64,000 nt of DNA from Candidatus Tectimicrobiota bacterium (GTDB taxonomy: Bacteria; Tectomicrobia; Entotheonellia; Entotheonellales; Entotheonellaceae), in the NCBI GenBank assembly GCA_026005175.1, contig BPKO01000001.1, positions 744,001 through 808,000 on the forward strand, written 5' to 3'. Every line of letters starts with the position of its first letter. Position 1 is the first letter of the stretch. This document shows, one piece after another, positions 7,400 through 16,495 of the stretch. The position numbers and the translations under genes are program-made. A model generated the notes under the pieces. The model was not told the origin of the DNA and searched no databases. It saw only the letters and a program-made list of their open reading frames with translations.

Positions 7400-7986
7400 G
7401 GCTTGCGGCTGGTGGCCCGCGGGCGCTGGAGGAGAACCACGACCAGCACCAGGATGAGGGTACCGGCCACCCCGATGGCAATAAAGCTCACCGTGGTGGC
7501 CACCTGGGCGGTGCGCCAGGCCTCTTCGGCGCGCTGGGCGAGGGTCGCGGCCATGGGAACGATCTGCGTCTGGGCTTCCCAGGTGGCCACTTCGCCGCCT
7601 TCGGCGTATTGTTCGATGTGCCAGCGGTACGTTCCGGTCTCGGCCGGGTTGCGGGCCAGGAAGCGGAATTCTTCAAACCGCTGGCTGGGAATGCGACCCC
7701 CTTCCCACACGATTTCCCGCACCACGCCCTTCTCGTCGCGTACCGTGGTGAGGTGCCAGGGCGGCAGGTGCTTGACCGCCTCCACGGTGAAGGCGTCTGG
7801 CACCCGCAGGCGGACTTTCACCGTGGCTGCCGCGGTTTCGGTGGGCACCAGCAGGGTATAGGTTTCCCAGCGCTTGGGAAGGCTCTGGCGCGGTTCGAGG
7901 TCGCTGTGCGCCCACCCCAGGCTGCTCAGGCAAAGGCCCAGCAGCACCACGCCCCAGCCGCTTTGCCGCATGCGCCGGTTTCGCAT
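7396..7986 (-). CDS. YcnI-like (DUF1775) exported protein
   Basis: The 196-residue protein has a signal peptide that would leave His as the first mature residue (after SLGWA, then HSDLEPRQS), a beta-sandwich with the segment VKVRLRVPDAFTVEAV, and a C-terminal membrane helix (about 165-185). YcnI/DUF1775 domains bind Cu(II) through the mature N-terminal His and nearby residues, and are usually encoded beside CopD-like proteins, as here. GGAG lies just before ATG 7986; an ATG five codons later is also possible. It is the first gene of the set and follows the Wzz-like gene by 62 nt, so it may lie on the same transcript. The family call is probable and the copper role inferred. Confidence 0.65.
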   Translation of the reverse strand: MRNRRMRQSGWGVVLLGLCLSSLGWAHSDLEPRQSLPKRWETYTLLVPTETAAATVKVRLRVPDAFTVEAVKHLPPWHLTTVRDEKGVVREIVWEGGRIPSQRFEEFRFLARNPAETGTYRWHIEQYAEGGEVATWEAQTQIVPMAATLAQRAEEAWRTAQVATTVSFIAIGVAGTLILVLVVVLLQRPRATSRKP

Positions 7987-8048
7987 CCCGTCTCCGAGAA
8001 TCCCCCCGCTGGCGGTGGCCTCCGCAGCGACAAGCAAGACGGAAGCGC

Positions 8049-9945
8049 TCAGGACTGCTGCGACCCGCTGAGCACGGCGCCGATCACTCGCGCCTGCACC
8101 GCTTCCAGGGCGCCGCGTGCCTCGTTCACTGCCTCCAGGGAGGTCTGCCCGGCAACCAGGAGGAGGCAGACCGCGTCGGCCTTGCTCCCCAGCACCGCCG
8201 CGTCGGACGTCGTCAGCACCGGAGGCGCGGCGCACAGCACCAAGTCGTAAGTGGCCCGCGCCTGCGCCAGCACGGCGTCACAGGCGGCACTCTCCAGAGC
8301 GGCCGCCGCTGCCGGGGTTAGCGTCCCCGCCGGCAGCAAGAACAGGTTGTCCACCGCGGTCCCTTGCACTCCTTTGGGCCAGGCCTGCGGATCGAGGAGC
8401 AGCTCCGCCAGGCCCGGAGAAGGGGCGGTGGCCAGCAGGTGGTGCAGGCTCGGCTGGCGCAGGTTGCCGTCGATCAGCAGCACGCGCTCGCCGCTGGCCG
8501 CTGCCACCATGGCCAGCTGTACTAAAAGCGGGGCCGTCTGGCCCGTCTCTGCGGGACTCACCAGCAGCAGCACCCGCGGTGGGGTTTCGAGGCGCCGCAG
8601 GCGCGTGTGCCAGTAGCGCAGTGCTTCCAGCAGGGGGGTTCCGGGAGGTGGCGGGGCTAGAGGCGCGTCGTTGGCCGGCTGCCGCCGCTGACGGCGCGGC
8701 GGGGGAGGCAGAGGAGGCAGCACTGCCAGCACCGGCAGGCCGGCTTGGCGCTCCACCTGCTCGCGGCGGCGCACGCGGGTATCGAGGTACTCGAAGAAAA
8801 ACGCCGCAAAAACACCAAGCATACCCCCCACCACAGTGGCCAGCATGACCGTCATCCGCCGGCGGGGTTTCACTTTGCGCTCGGGCGGAATGGCGGGATC
8901 GAGCACCTGAAAAGCCGTCTCGTCGCGGGCTTCCTCAATGCGGGCTTGTTCGAGCTGCTGCGACAGCAGGGCAAAGAGCTTATTTTGCAGCTGCACCTCG
9001 CGCTGCAAGCGGGCATACTGGAGCTTGACCTCTGGCGCTTTGTCGAGCGACAGCAAGGCCTGGCTGTCGGCAGTGGCAGCTTGCCCGCGCTGCAGCTTGG
9101 CCAGCTGCTGGCGCAGCCCTTGCAACTCCTCTTGCAGCTGCACCACTTCACGGCTGGCCCCGGTCATGGTGCGCTGCAGCACGCGCAGCTGCACCTCTTT
9201 GGCCATGATCTGGCTTTCCAGGGTGGCAATGGCGTTGATTGCCGCTTCGGCCTGAGCGTCGAGAGCCACGATGCCGTGCTGCTCTTCAAAGGCGCGCAGG
9301 GCTTCCTCTGCTGCGGTAAGCGCCTGCTGCGTTTTGTGTAGCTGCTCCTCGACGAAAACCCGGTTTTTCTTGGCCAGGGAAAACGCCTTTTCGTTGAGGG
9401 CCTGCTGCAGCGCCATGATGTACTGGTTGGCAATGGTGGCGGCCAGTTGCGGGTCGGTGTGCTCCACGGCGATCGTGATCAAGCCGGTCTTGCGGTCGGT
9501 GGTGACCGACACCATGTCCTGCAAGGCGCGCACGCCGTCTTGCAGGGTAGGGGGCTCGGGCTCCCGCCAGCGCCGCTGCACAGCGTCCCACTGCTCGGGG
9601 AAAAGGCGCGGCATGAGGTCAAGGGCACGAATGACTTCTTCGGCCAAGGTGCGGCTTTGCAGCACCGCCATGAGCCGCTCGGCGGGATTCTCGCTGCGCC
9701 CAAGGGCCGGCGGGCAGCAGCCCGCCCAGCTCCCCCAGGGCGGCACGCAGGCCACCAGGGGCCTGCCCCAGCGGCACCAGGGTGGCTTTGCTCTGGTAAA
9801 TGTTGGGCTGCAAAAAAGAAAAGACGGCAGCGGCCAAGGCGGTGGCCACCGTACAGCCGATCACCAGCCAGCGGCGGCGCACCAGCACGCGCCAATAATC
9901 GCGGAGGTTGATCTCCTCGTCGCCGTAAGGCTCAGGAGGCGTCAT
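8049..9945 (-). CDS. Wzz/BY-kinase-like polysaccharide co-polymerase, with a frame break and a degenerate P-loop
   Basis: The N-terminus (MTPPEPYGDE, then LRDYWRVLVRRRWLVIG) is a Wzz chain-length domain with its first membrane helix. A long coiled coil follows, then a second helix (MTVMLATVVGGMLGVFAAFF) and a cytoplasmic kinase-like domain. Two overlapping frames are needed: the frame from ATG 9945 changes near 9704-9713 (GGGCCGG), where one extra base joins it to the frame ending at 8049. In the kinase-like part the Walker A is AETGQTAP, with Gln in place of the essential Lys, and Walker A' is LLIDGNLRQP; no C-terminal tyrosine cluster is present. It probably regulates chain length or export with the Wza-like protein but is unlikely to phosphorylate itself. 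AAGGAAGGG precedes the start. Confidence 0.8.
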
Positions 9946-9986
9946 GGCCCTTCCTTACGTGGCGAAGCCTTCAAGGGTTGCTAAGG

Positions 9987-10016
9987 ATGCTACCGACCGC
10001 GGCGCGTGGCTGTCAA
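9987..10016 (-). promoter_or_regulatory. Promoter of the Wzz-like gene
   Basis: On the minus strand TTGACA (10011-10016) is an exact -35 box, followed after 18 nt by TAGCAT (9987-9992). The start codon of the Wzz-like gene is 41 nt further on. The promoter may also drive the YcnI set downstream. Confidence 0.55.
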
Positions 10017-10080
10017 GCAGAACTTTCTGTTTACGGCACGACGCGCCGCGGCGGCCGCCGCATGCGGGGCTGCCAGGCGG

Positions 10081-10110
10081 TTGGCAAAAGACTTGCCATT
10101 GTGCTATACA
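10081..10110 (+). promoter_or_regulatory. Promoter of the FAD-dependent reductase gene
   Basis: TTGGCA (10081-10086) and TATACA (10105-10110) are 18 nt apart, with TG one base before the -10 box (extended -10). It is divergent from the Wzz-like promoter within the same 282-nt gap. About 115 nt of leader precede the ATG at 10228; no further structure was recognised there. Confidence 0.5.
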
Positions 10111-10227
10111 TATGGCTTGTTTCGGGATTGGGCCTGGCCAGGGGGCTTGCCAGCCTGGTCCGAGGCTCAGGTGCGCCGTGGACGGCAGGCAGCAGGGGGG
10201 AAGGCCACCTGCTGCGGAAGGGGGAGT

Positions 10228-11400
10228 ATGGAGCAGAGAGACACCGAGATTGCCGTGGTGGGTGGCTCGGCTGCTGGCTTGTTCGCTGCCTACCTGCTTG
10301 CCCGCCAGCACCACCAAGTGGTGGTCCTCGAAGGGGCTGAGCGCTTTGATCCTGCGCCGCGAGCCCTCATCGCCACGCACCGCTTTCGTGAGCTGCTGGG
10401 GAATCTGGGCGACAAGGCGGTGGTAAACGAGATCCACCGCTTCGAGCTGCACGCCGACGGCCAGGTGGCCACGGTGACGCTGCGCCATCCCGACGTGATG
10501 GTGGAGCGTGCCACCCTGCTCTGCGCCCTTGCCGATCGCGCCACCGCTGCCGGGGCGCAGCTGATGCTGGGCCACTGGGTTCGCAGCCTGGAGCCACACG
10601 CTGCGGGCATCACGCTGCACACGCAGCGCACGGCAAAGCATGAAGGACGGGCCCTGCGGGCGGGCACGGTGATTGGCGCTGACGGGGCTTTTAGCAAAGT
10701 GGCGCGGGCCGCTGGCTGGCCACCGCAGCCCACCCTGCCGCTGGTGCAGGCGCTGGTGCGGCTGCCGGCCGATTTGCCTTCGGACACGGCGCGGGTCTGG
10801 TTTCTACCTCAGGATACCCCGTACTTTTACTGGCTGCTGCCGCTCACGCCGGAGGCAGGGGTGTTGGGGCTCATCGGCGAGGAGGGGCGCCGCACGCGCC
10901 AGTGCTTGCTGCGCTTTCTGGCGCGCCAGGGGTTGCAGCCGCTCGGCTTCCAGGGAGCGCGCGTGCCACTTTACCGGCGCTGGGTGCCGGTACGGCGGCA
11001 GTTCGGCGGCGGTCAGGTCTACCTGGTCGGCGACGCGGCGGCGCAGGTAAAAGTCACCACCGTCGGCGGCCTGGTGACGGGCTTGCGCGGTGCCTTGGGG
11101 GTGGCAGAGGCCATCGCGCAGGGAGGGGCGAGCCGGGAGCTGCGGGCCCTGCGCCGCGAGCTCAACCTACACCGCCTTACGCGCGGGGTGCTCCACCGCT
11201 TCTCGCAGCGTGACTACGCGTCCTTGCTCGGCCTGCTCCACGCTGGGGCCAGGCGCTCCCTGGGCACCTACACGCGCGACGAGGCGCTCCGCGTGCTGTG
11301 GCGCCTGTGCTGCCAGCAGCCCCGGCTGCTGCTGCTGGCTTTGCGTGCCCTGCTGCTGGGGGGCTCTCCTGCCGAGCCAAAGCGCAGCGCCGCGGAGTAA
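10228..11400 (+). CDS. FAD-dependent oxidoreductase, geranylgeranyl-reductase-like
   Basis: The 390-residue protein opens with a Rossmann FAD site (AVVGGSAAGLFAAYLLA) and an acidic residue ending the second strand (VVVLEGAERF), and has the second FAD motif YLVGDAAAQVKVTTVGG near residue 265. The latter, with its conserved Gly-Asp-Ala-Ala and threonine run, is typical of the geranylgeranyl reductase/halogenase-like group. Members reduce isoprenoid chains or oxidise aromatic substrates; the substrate here is unknown. The C-terminus is rich in Leu and Arg and may touch the membrane. GGGGAG precedes ATG 10228; the open frame to 10006 is low-quality upstream sequence. It is a plus-strand single gene between minus-strand polysaccharide genes. 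Confidence 0.75.
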   Translation: MEQRDTEIAVVGGSAAGLFAAYLLARQHHQVVVLEGAERFDPAPRALIATHRFRELLGNLGDKAVVNEIHRFELHADGQVATVTLRHPDVMVERATLLCALADRATAAGAQLMLGHWVRSLEPHAAGITLHTQRTAKHEGRALRAGTVIGADGAFSKVARAAGWPPQPTLPLVQALVRLPADLPSDTARVWFLPQDTPYFYWLLPLTPEAGVLGLIGEEGRRTRQCLLRFLARQGLQPLGFQGARVPLYRRWVPVRRQFGGGQVYLVGDAAAQVKVTTVGGLVTGLRGALGVAEAIAQGGASRELRALRRELNLHRLTRGVLHRFSQRDYASLLGLLHAGARRSLGTYTRDEALRVLWRLCCQQPRLLLLALRALLLGGSPAEPKRSAAE

Positions 11401-11444
11401 CCGGAGCGGACCGGGCGGCGCCTCACGGCAGGCGGCAGCGCCTT

Positions 11445-14141
11445 CTATAGCAAGGCCGCCACCACCGCCAGGGTAGAGAGGCTCTGGAAGAGAATCTGCA
11501 CGATATCGCGCGTTGCCCGCAGGGTGGCCGGGGTGCGTACCCGCCGCGGCACGACGATGGTGTCGCCGGGTTGCAAGGGCACCTCGTCTAGGGAGGCCAC
11601 GTAGACGATTTGGCCGTTGGCGTTGCGCACCGGGTGGCGTGACTGGCGGGCACTGAGCACCGTGCCGTCGGCCTGCACGATATGGATCTCGCGCCGATCG
11701 GCCTCCCGCGTCGGCCCGCCGACTTGCTGCAGGTAGTCGTCGAGCGTCTGTCCCGGGACAAACAGCAGCGACCCTGGGTTGTAGACCTGCCCCACCACCG
11801 TGACGTGCCGCGGCAGCTGCGGCACCACCAGGCGGTCGCCGGGTTCCAGTTCCAGGTCATCCGGCGTCCCGGCCAGCTCCTCTGGCGGGCGCAGGCGGAT
11901 AACCACCCGCCCTTCGGGGCGTACGGCACGCAAGCGCTCGATGAGCTGCCGCCGCGCTTCGAGCTCCTGGCGGCGCCCCTGCACTTCTTCGGGACTTAGG
12001 GCGCCGGCGGCTTCCGCCGCGGCTGCCGCCAGGAGGGCTTGCTCTTCGGCGTGCAGCAGCTCCTGCAGGCGCTGCTCTTGCAGCCGGCGCACACTTTCGC
12101 GGGTAAACACCGCCCCACGCAAGTAAGCCTCGGCGGTAAAGCCGCCGGCGCGGCGCAGCACCGAACTTAAGCGCTCGCCTTTGAGAATAGGATAAACGCC
12201 GGGGAAGCGCACCTCACCGCGCAGCTCTACGGTTTGTTCCACCAGGATGCCGGCGCGGCGCAGGGCCTCGCTTTCCTTCTGGTCGGCCGCCAGCAGCGGG
12301 TGCACCGGCGGAACGCGGGGAACCCCCGGCTCTGCCTCCGGAAGCACCGCTTCCTGTGTCAGGTCGAGCTCGGGCTGCTGCAGCACCAGCAGGTGGTCGA
12401 GGTCCTGCAAGGGCAAGTTGTGCTCCGGATCGCCGGCCAGGGCACGGCGCAAGTTCAGCTCAAGACGGATCGCGGTCTGCGTGCCGTCCTGGCGCAGCAG
12501 GCGGGTGAGCTCGGCGCGCTCCAGGTAGGCAAACTTGTGCACGTTGCCGGCGCGCAAGACGAGGTCGCGCACGCGCATGCCCTCGGTGAGCGGGTAGACG
12601 CCAGGCCGGTGCACCAGCCCCGAGACGCGCACCAGGCCGGGATCGACGAATTCGCTACGGGCAAAGACGCGCACCAGGTCAAGGGGCTGCAAAGGCAGGT
12701 TGTGCGGCGCTTCGCCAGCAAGTACCGCGCCCAGGTTGAAAGGCACCACCACGCGCCGCCCCTCTGGGGGCACGTAGCGCACGATTTCGCCGTACTCGAG
12801 GTAGGGATCAGGCAGCAGGGCCTCGTAAGAGGGAAGCAAGTCGCGCAGGCGCATGCCGGGCTTGAGCTCGTAGTGGCCCGGGCGGCGCACGTGGCCGCGC
12901 AGCTCGACGACGTTTTCAGGCTGGGTCTCGACGGGAAAGACGCGCACCAGGTCCCCGTCGGCAATGGGCGTCTGCCACAGCGCCGCCGGAGGCGGGGTAG
13001 AGAGGTCGAGGTCGACCACCACTTTTTTCTCGTTGGCCACAAAGCGCTCTACCTGCACCCGTTGCCGGTAGCCCGCCGGCGTAATGCCGCCGGCCAGCTC
13101 GAGGAGCTGCTGCAGAGTGGTTCCCGGGGTAATCTCGTAAATGGCCGGGCGCTTGACGTTGCCGGCAACACCGGCCACCGGGCCGATGATGGGCACGAAG
13201 ATAGTATCGCCAGGCTGCAGGGTGCGGTCCTGGCTCTTGTCCCCGCGCAGCAAGAAGTCGTAAAGATCCAGCGTATGCACGGTGCGCCCCTGGCGCACCA
13301 GCTCGATGCGGCGCAGGGAGCCGTTTTTGCTCGGCCCGCCAGACGCAAAGAGGGCATTGATGACCGTCGACAGGGCACTTACCGTGTAAGCCCCGGGCTG
13401 CTGCACTTCGCCCACCACGTAGACGAGCAAGGTGCGCAGCTTTCCTAGCGTGACGGCAAGCTGGAACTCGGTGAGAAAGCGACTAAAGCGCTGCTGGAGC
13501 AAGCGCTGCGCCTGCTCCAGGGTGAGGCCCCACACCGGCACCACCCCCAGGCGGGGCAGCACCACGGTGCCGTCGCGGCTTACTTCCACTTGCCACGTCT
13601 GCTCCGGCACGTTGCCCCAGAGCACGATGTTGAGGGTGTCGCCCGGGCCGAGCACATAGTCGGGTCCCACCGGCACGTTGGTCACCGGGGCAAAGGTGGT
13701 CGGCGGCTGGGCGAAGAGGTCGTAGCCGAACTGGCGCAGCGGCGCCGCCGGCTCTGGCAGCCGCCCGGCCAGCAGGCGCTCCACGGGCGACAGGGCAGGC
13801 GCGGCCGCCGGAGCCGGCCTGGGCGGTAGGGCTGGCCTGGCGCCTTCCGGCGCCGCTGGGGCCTCTGGGGTCGGAGCTGGGAGGGCTTCTTGCGGAATCG
13901 GTGGCGCGGTTCCTGGAGTGGGGACGTGCGGCGCTGCCGGCGCCTGGGGTGTCGTGGGAAAAGTCGGAGGCGGAGAAGGCAACGGCGCAGGCGGCACCGC
14001 GGGCGGTGGGGCCGCGGGCTGCTGGGCCACTGCCAGGGAGGTGAATAACACCAGCAGGAGCCAGCCCGCGCCTAGCTTCGGGCTCAGGAATCGAAACACG
14101 CGGCAGCGCACAAAGGCACCACGGAACCACGGCGGGCGCAT
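11445..14141 (-). CDS. Large polysaccharide export protein, Wza-like with multiple SLBB domains
   Basis: The roughly 898-residue precursor has a signal-type segment (GWLLLVLFTSLAVAQQ), a Pro/Ala-rich linker of about 70 residues, the Poly_export domain (YVLGPGDTLNIVLWGN), and then repeated SLBB/soluble-ligand beta-grasp units such as VVGEVQQPGAYTV, GNVKRPAIYEI, LRGHVRRPGHYEL, VSGLVHRPGVYPL, LRGEVRFPGVYPI and VVGQVYNPGSLLF. A charged coiled-coil stretch interrupts the later repeats. It ends in a hydrophobic segment (LSTLAVVAALL). Wza-type proteins form the outer-membrane channel for capsule or exopolysaccharide, paired with Wzz-like proteins as here. It is much longer than E. coli Wza (about 380 residues). 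ATG 14141 follows GGGGA; ATG 14153 is also possible. Confidence 0.85.
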   Translation of the reverse strand: MRPPWFRGAFVRCRVFRFLSPKLGAGWLLLVLFTSLAVAQQPAAPPPAVPPAPLPSPPPTFPTTPQAPAAPHVPTPGTAPPIPQEALPAPTPEAPAAPEGARPALPPRPAPAAAPALSPVERLLAGRLPEPAAPLRQFGYDLFAQPPTTFAPVTNVPVGPDYVLGPGDTLNIVLWGNVPEQTWQVEVSRDGTVVLPRLGVVPVWGLTLEQAQRLLQQRFSRFLTEFQLAVTLGKLRTLLVYVVGEVQQPGAYTVSALSTVINALFASGGPSKNGSLRRIELVRQGRTVHTLDLYDFLLRGDKSQDRTLQPGDTIFVPIIGPVAGVAGNVKRPAIYEITPGTTLQQLLELAGGITPAGYRQRVQVERFVANEKKVVVDLDLSTPPPAALWQTPIADGDLVRVFPVETQPENVVELRGHVRRPGHYELKPGMRLRDLLPSYEALLPDPYLEYGEIVRYVPPEGRRVVVPFNLGAVLAGEAPHNLPLQPLDLVRVFARSEFVDPGLVRVSGLVHRPGVYPLTEGMRVRDLVLRAGNVHKFAYLERAELTRLLRQDGTQTAIRLELNLRRALAGDPEHNLPLQDLDHLLVLQQPELDLTQEAVLPEAEPGVPRVPPVHPLLAADQKESEALRRAGILVEQTVELRGEVRFPGVYPILKGERLSSVLRRAGGFTAEAYLRGAVFTRESVRRLQEQRLQELLHAEEQALLAAAAAEAAGALSPEEVQGRRQELEARRQLIERLRAVRPEGRVVIRLRPPEELAGTPDDLELEPGDRLVVPQLPRHVTVVGQVYNPGSLLFVPGQTLDDYLQQVGGPTREADRREIHIVQADGTVLSARQSRHPVRNANGQIVYVASLDEVPLQPGDTIVVPRRVRTPATLRATRDIVQILFQSLSTLAVVAALL

Positions 14142-14252
14142 GGATGTCCCCATCGAGTGCAGGCAGGGCCTTTCCTGGAAAACTCTGGCTCGGGCCAGCC
14201 GGGGAAGCAACCCCTCGGGGCTGTGGGCTTGCCCTCTCGCAAACAGCAAGAA

Positions 14253-14281
14253 ACGATGCCAAAATCCCCCGCGGTTGTCAA
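14253..14281 (-). promoter_or_regulatory. Promoter of the Wza-like gene
   Basis: On the minus strand an exact TTGACA (14276-14281) is followed after 17 nt by CATCGT (14253-14258), a weak -10 box. It lies in the 170-nt gap between the MBL-fold gene and the exporter, so the exporter probably has its own transcript. Confidence 0.4.
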
Positions 14282-14311
14282 TCCCGCAAGCCTCTCCCTG
14301 GCTGCAAACCC

Positions 14312-15166
14312 TTACAGGCGAAGCTGCAGACCCTCGGCGGCCGCCTGGCAGGTAAACGCGGCGCCTTGCTGGGCCAGCCAGGCACGGCAGTGGGCCACGA
14401 TGGTGTCGATCTGGGCGTCGCTGTGTTCGGGGTCGTGGTGGTAGAGAAAGAGGTGCTGCACGCTGGCGTCGCGGGCCAGGTGCAGGGCATCGAGGTATGT
14501 CGAGTGGCCCCAGCCCACGTGCTGCGGGTACTCCTCGGGCGTATACATGGCATCTTGGATGAGCACGTCGGCGGCACGGGCCAGCTCCGTCAGGGGGGCG
14601 GGCTGCGGCAAGTGGTGCGACGCCGCCTGCGGTCCGAAAGGTTCGTTATCGGTGGCGTACACCAGGCTCTTATTGCCGGCACTGAGGCGGTAAGCGAGCG
14701 TATGGCCGGGGTGGTTGATGCGGGCCGCGGTCACTGTGGCCTCTGGCAAGGCAAACGTACTGCCGTGGCGTAGCGGCACAAAGCGAATAGTGGCCGCCAG
14801 GGCGCCCATGGGCACGGGGTAGTACGGGCTGCGCATCTGGTCGCAGATAATCTGCTCCAGGCTCTGGCCGTCCCCTTCTGGCCCCAGGATCCAGAGCTCG
14901 GTGCCCGCGGCGTAAGCCGGGGCAAAGAAAGGCAATCCCTGGATGTGGTCCCAGTGCACGTGGCTGAGAAACAGGTAGGCGCGCACCGGCTGCCCTTGCG
15001 CTTGCAAGGCGTTTCCCAGTGGCCGGATGCCGGTGCCGGCATCGAAAATGACCAGGGTGCCGTCGTCCAGACGCACCTCAACGCAAGAAGTATTTCCGCC
15101 GTAGCGCAGCGTGTGTGGCCCTGGCGCGGCAATCGAGCCCCGCGTGCCCCAGAAAGTGATCTGCAT
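14312..15166 (-). CDS. MBL-fold metallohydrolase
   Basis: The 284-residue protein is a single metallo-beta-lactamase domain. It starts MQITFWGTRGSIAAPG, as many PhnP/RNase-Z-like members do, and has the metal motif HVHWDH (69-74), a downstream NHPGHT histidine, an Asp in YATDNEP and a final His in YHHDPEH. It would be a cytoplasmic two-metal hydrolase, probably of a phosphodiester; the substrate is not evident. It is the last gene of the 19-gene minus-strand run that starts at hemX, 27 nt after the glycosyltransferase. Similar MBL proteins starting WGTRGS occur near signalling genes, but none is seen here. Confidence 0.82.
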   Translation of the reverse strand: MQITFWGTRGSIAAPGPHTLRYGGNTSCVEVRLDDGTLVIFDAGTGIRPLGNALQAQGQPVRAYLFLSHVHWDHIQGLPFFAPAYAAGTELWILGPEGDGQSLEQIICDQMRSPYYPVPMGALAATIRFVPLRHGSTFALPEATVTAARINHPGHTLAYRLSAGNKSLVYATDNEPFGPQAASHHLPQPAPLTELARAADVLIQDAMYTPEEYPQHVGWGHSTYLDALHLARDASVQHLFLYHHDPEHSDAQIDTIVAHCRAWLAQQGAAFTCQAAAEGLQLRL

Positions 15167-15193
15167 GGCCCAAGCCCTCCTCTCCGGTGCGTC

Positions 15194-16495
15194 TCAGGAG
15201 GCCCTGTCCGTCACGGGCAGCGTGGCGCGGTGTGCCGCAGAGAGGGTCGCCATCAGGTGTCGGTAGAGGGTGAGGGTCTGCGCTGCAATGTGTGACCAGG
15301 CATAGCTGAGTGCGCGCCGTCGCGCTGCTTGACCCATGGCCTGACGCCGTGCCGGTGCCGCCAGCAGGGCAAGGATTGCCTGGGCGAAAGCTGCGGGGTC
15401 TCCCGCGGGCACGCGCAGTCCGGTTTCGCCGTGCACCACGGTAGAGCGCAAGCCGCCGACGTCCGAGGCCACTACCGGTGTGCCGCAGGCCATGGCTTCC
15501 AGGACCACCATGCCGAAAGACTCATAGTACGATGGCATGACGAACACATCGGCTGCCGTATAGTAGTGCACCAGGGTGGCTTGCGGCTGAGCGGGGACAA
15601 AGTGCACCGTCAGCCGCAGTTCCTGCGCCAGCCGCTGCAGGCGTTGCCGCTCTGCGACCTCGTGTGGATCGTTGGCATCGAGCCCACCCCCTACGACAAG
15701 CACCTGGGCTGCCGGCTGCTGCTGGCACACCAGGTGTGCGGCACGCAGCAGCACGTCGATGCCCTTGAGCGGCTGCAGCCGTCCTACAAACAGCAGCAGC
15801 GGAGCGGTAGCCGGAAGTCCCAGGGCACGGCGCGCCTGCTGCCGGTTGCCGGGGCAAAACAGCGCCGTGTCGACCCCTCCCGGAATGAGGCGGACCTTTC
15901 CGGCTTCGGCCCCATAGTGGCGCTTGAGGTGGTCCAGACTGGCCGGACTTTCGGCAATCACGGCGTGGCTTTGGCGCACCAGCTCTCGCTCCACCAGCAG
16001 GCGGCGCAGCGGTTCCTGCTCCCAGGGCTGGCGTGCGGCGGCGTTTTTGGCATGCCCCAGGGTGTGGGCCATGTAGACCAGGGGCAGGCGCCAGCGCCGG
16101 CTCAGCTGGAGCCCGACCCAGCCGGAAAGCCAGTAGTGGCCGTGCAGCACGTCGTAGCGCAGGCCTTCGGCAGCCACAAAGGCCTGCACTCGCGCCAAGA
16201 ACTCTGGCAAGTGATGCCAGACGCGGTGCTTGTGGTAAGGCATGGCCGGCCCGGCGTTGAGGTGAATGACGCGTGCTCCGGGAGCGTACGCTGTCACCAC
16301 CGGCATGCAGGGGTTCTGGCGGCGGGTGTAGATGTCCACCGCGACGCCCAGGGCGGCCAGGTGTCGCCCCAGCTCGCGCACGTAGACATTCATGCCCCCG
16401 GTGTCGCGGCCACCCAGCGCCGCCAGCGGGCAGCTGTGCACGCTGAACATCGCCACCCGCTGTGGTAAAGGCTCGGTGAGCGACGGGCTATTCAT
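15194..16495 (-). CDS. GT4-family glycosyltransferase (MshA/sucrose-synthase-like)
   Basis: The protein of about 433 residues has the N-terminal GT-B signature GGRDTGGMNVYVRELG, the linker strand PLLLFVGRLQPLKGIDVLL that opens the nucleotide-sugar domain, and the retaining-enzyme motif YYESFGMVVLEAMACG with the conserved Glu pair. This is closest to the MshA / sucrose-phosphate-synthase side of GT4, which uses UDP- or GDP-sugars. The acceptor is unknown; with adjacent acyltransferases and the export genes, a role in surface glycan synthesis is plausible. ATG 16495 overlaps the stop of the preceding gene (ATGA); in-frame ATGs at 16501 and 16519 are alternatives. Confidence 0.82.
   Translation of the reverse strand: MNSPSLTEPLPQRVAMFSVHSCPLAALGGRDTGGMNVYVRELGRHLAALGVAVDIYTRRQNPCMPVVTAYAPGARVIHLNAGPAMPYHKHRVWHHLPEFLARVQAFVAAEGLRYDVLHGHYWLSGWVGLQLSRRWRLPLVYMAHTLGHAKNAAARQPWEQEPLRRLLVERELVRQSHAVIAESPASLDHLKRHYGAEAGKVRLIPGGVDTALFCPGNRQQARRALGLPATAPLLLFVGRLQPLKGIDVLLRAAHLVCQQQPAAQVLVVGGGLDANDPHEVAERQRLQRLAQELRLTVHFVPAQPQATLVHYYTAADVFVMPSYYESFGMVVLEAMACGTPVVASDVGGLRSTVVHGETGLRVPAGDPAAFAQAILALLAAPARRQAMGQAARRRALSYAWSHIAAQTLTLYRHLMATLSAAHRATLPVTDRAS

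Noticed and set aside
9946-10227. N-terminal extension of the FAD-dependent reductase or a small extra gene in this gap
   Set aside because: The open frame is Ala/Arg-rich noise covering two divergent promoters; the Rossmann motif starts right after ATG 10228, which has a good ribosome site.
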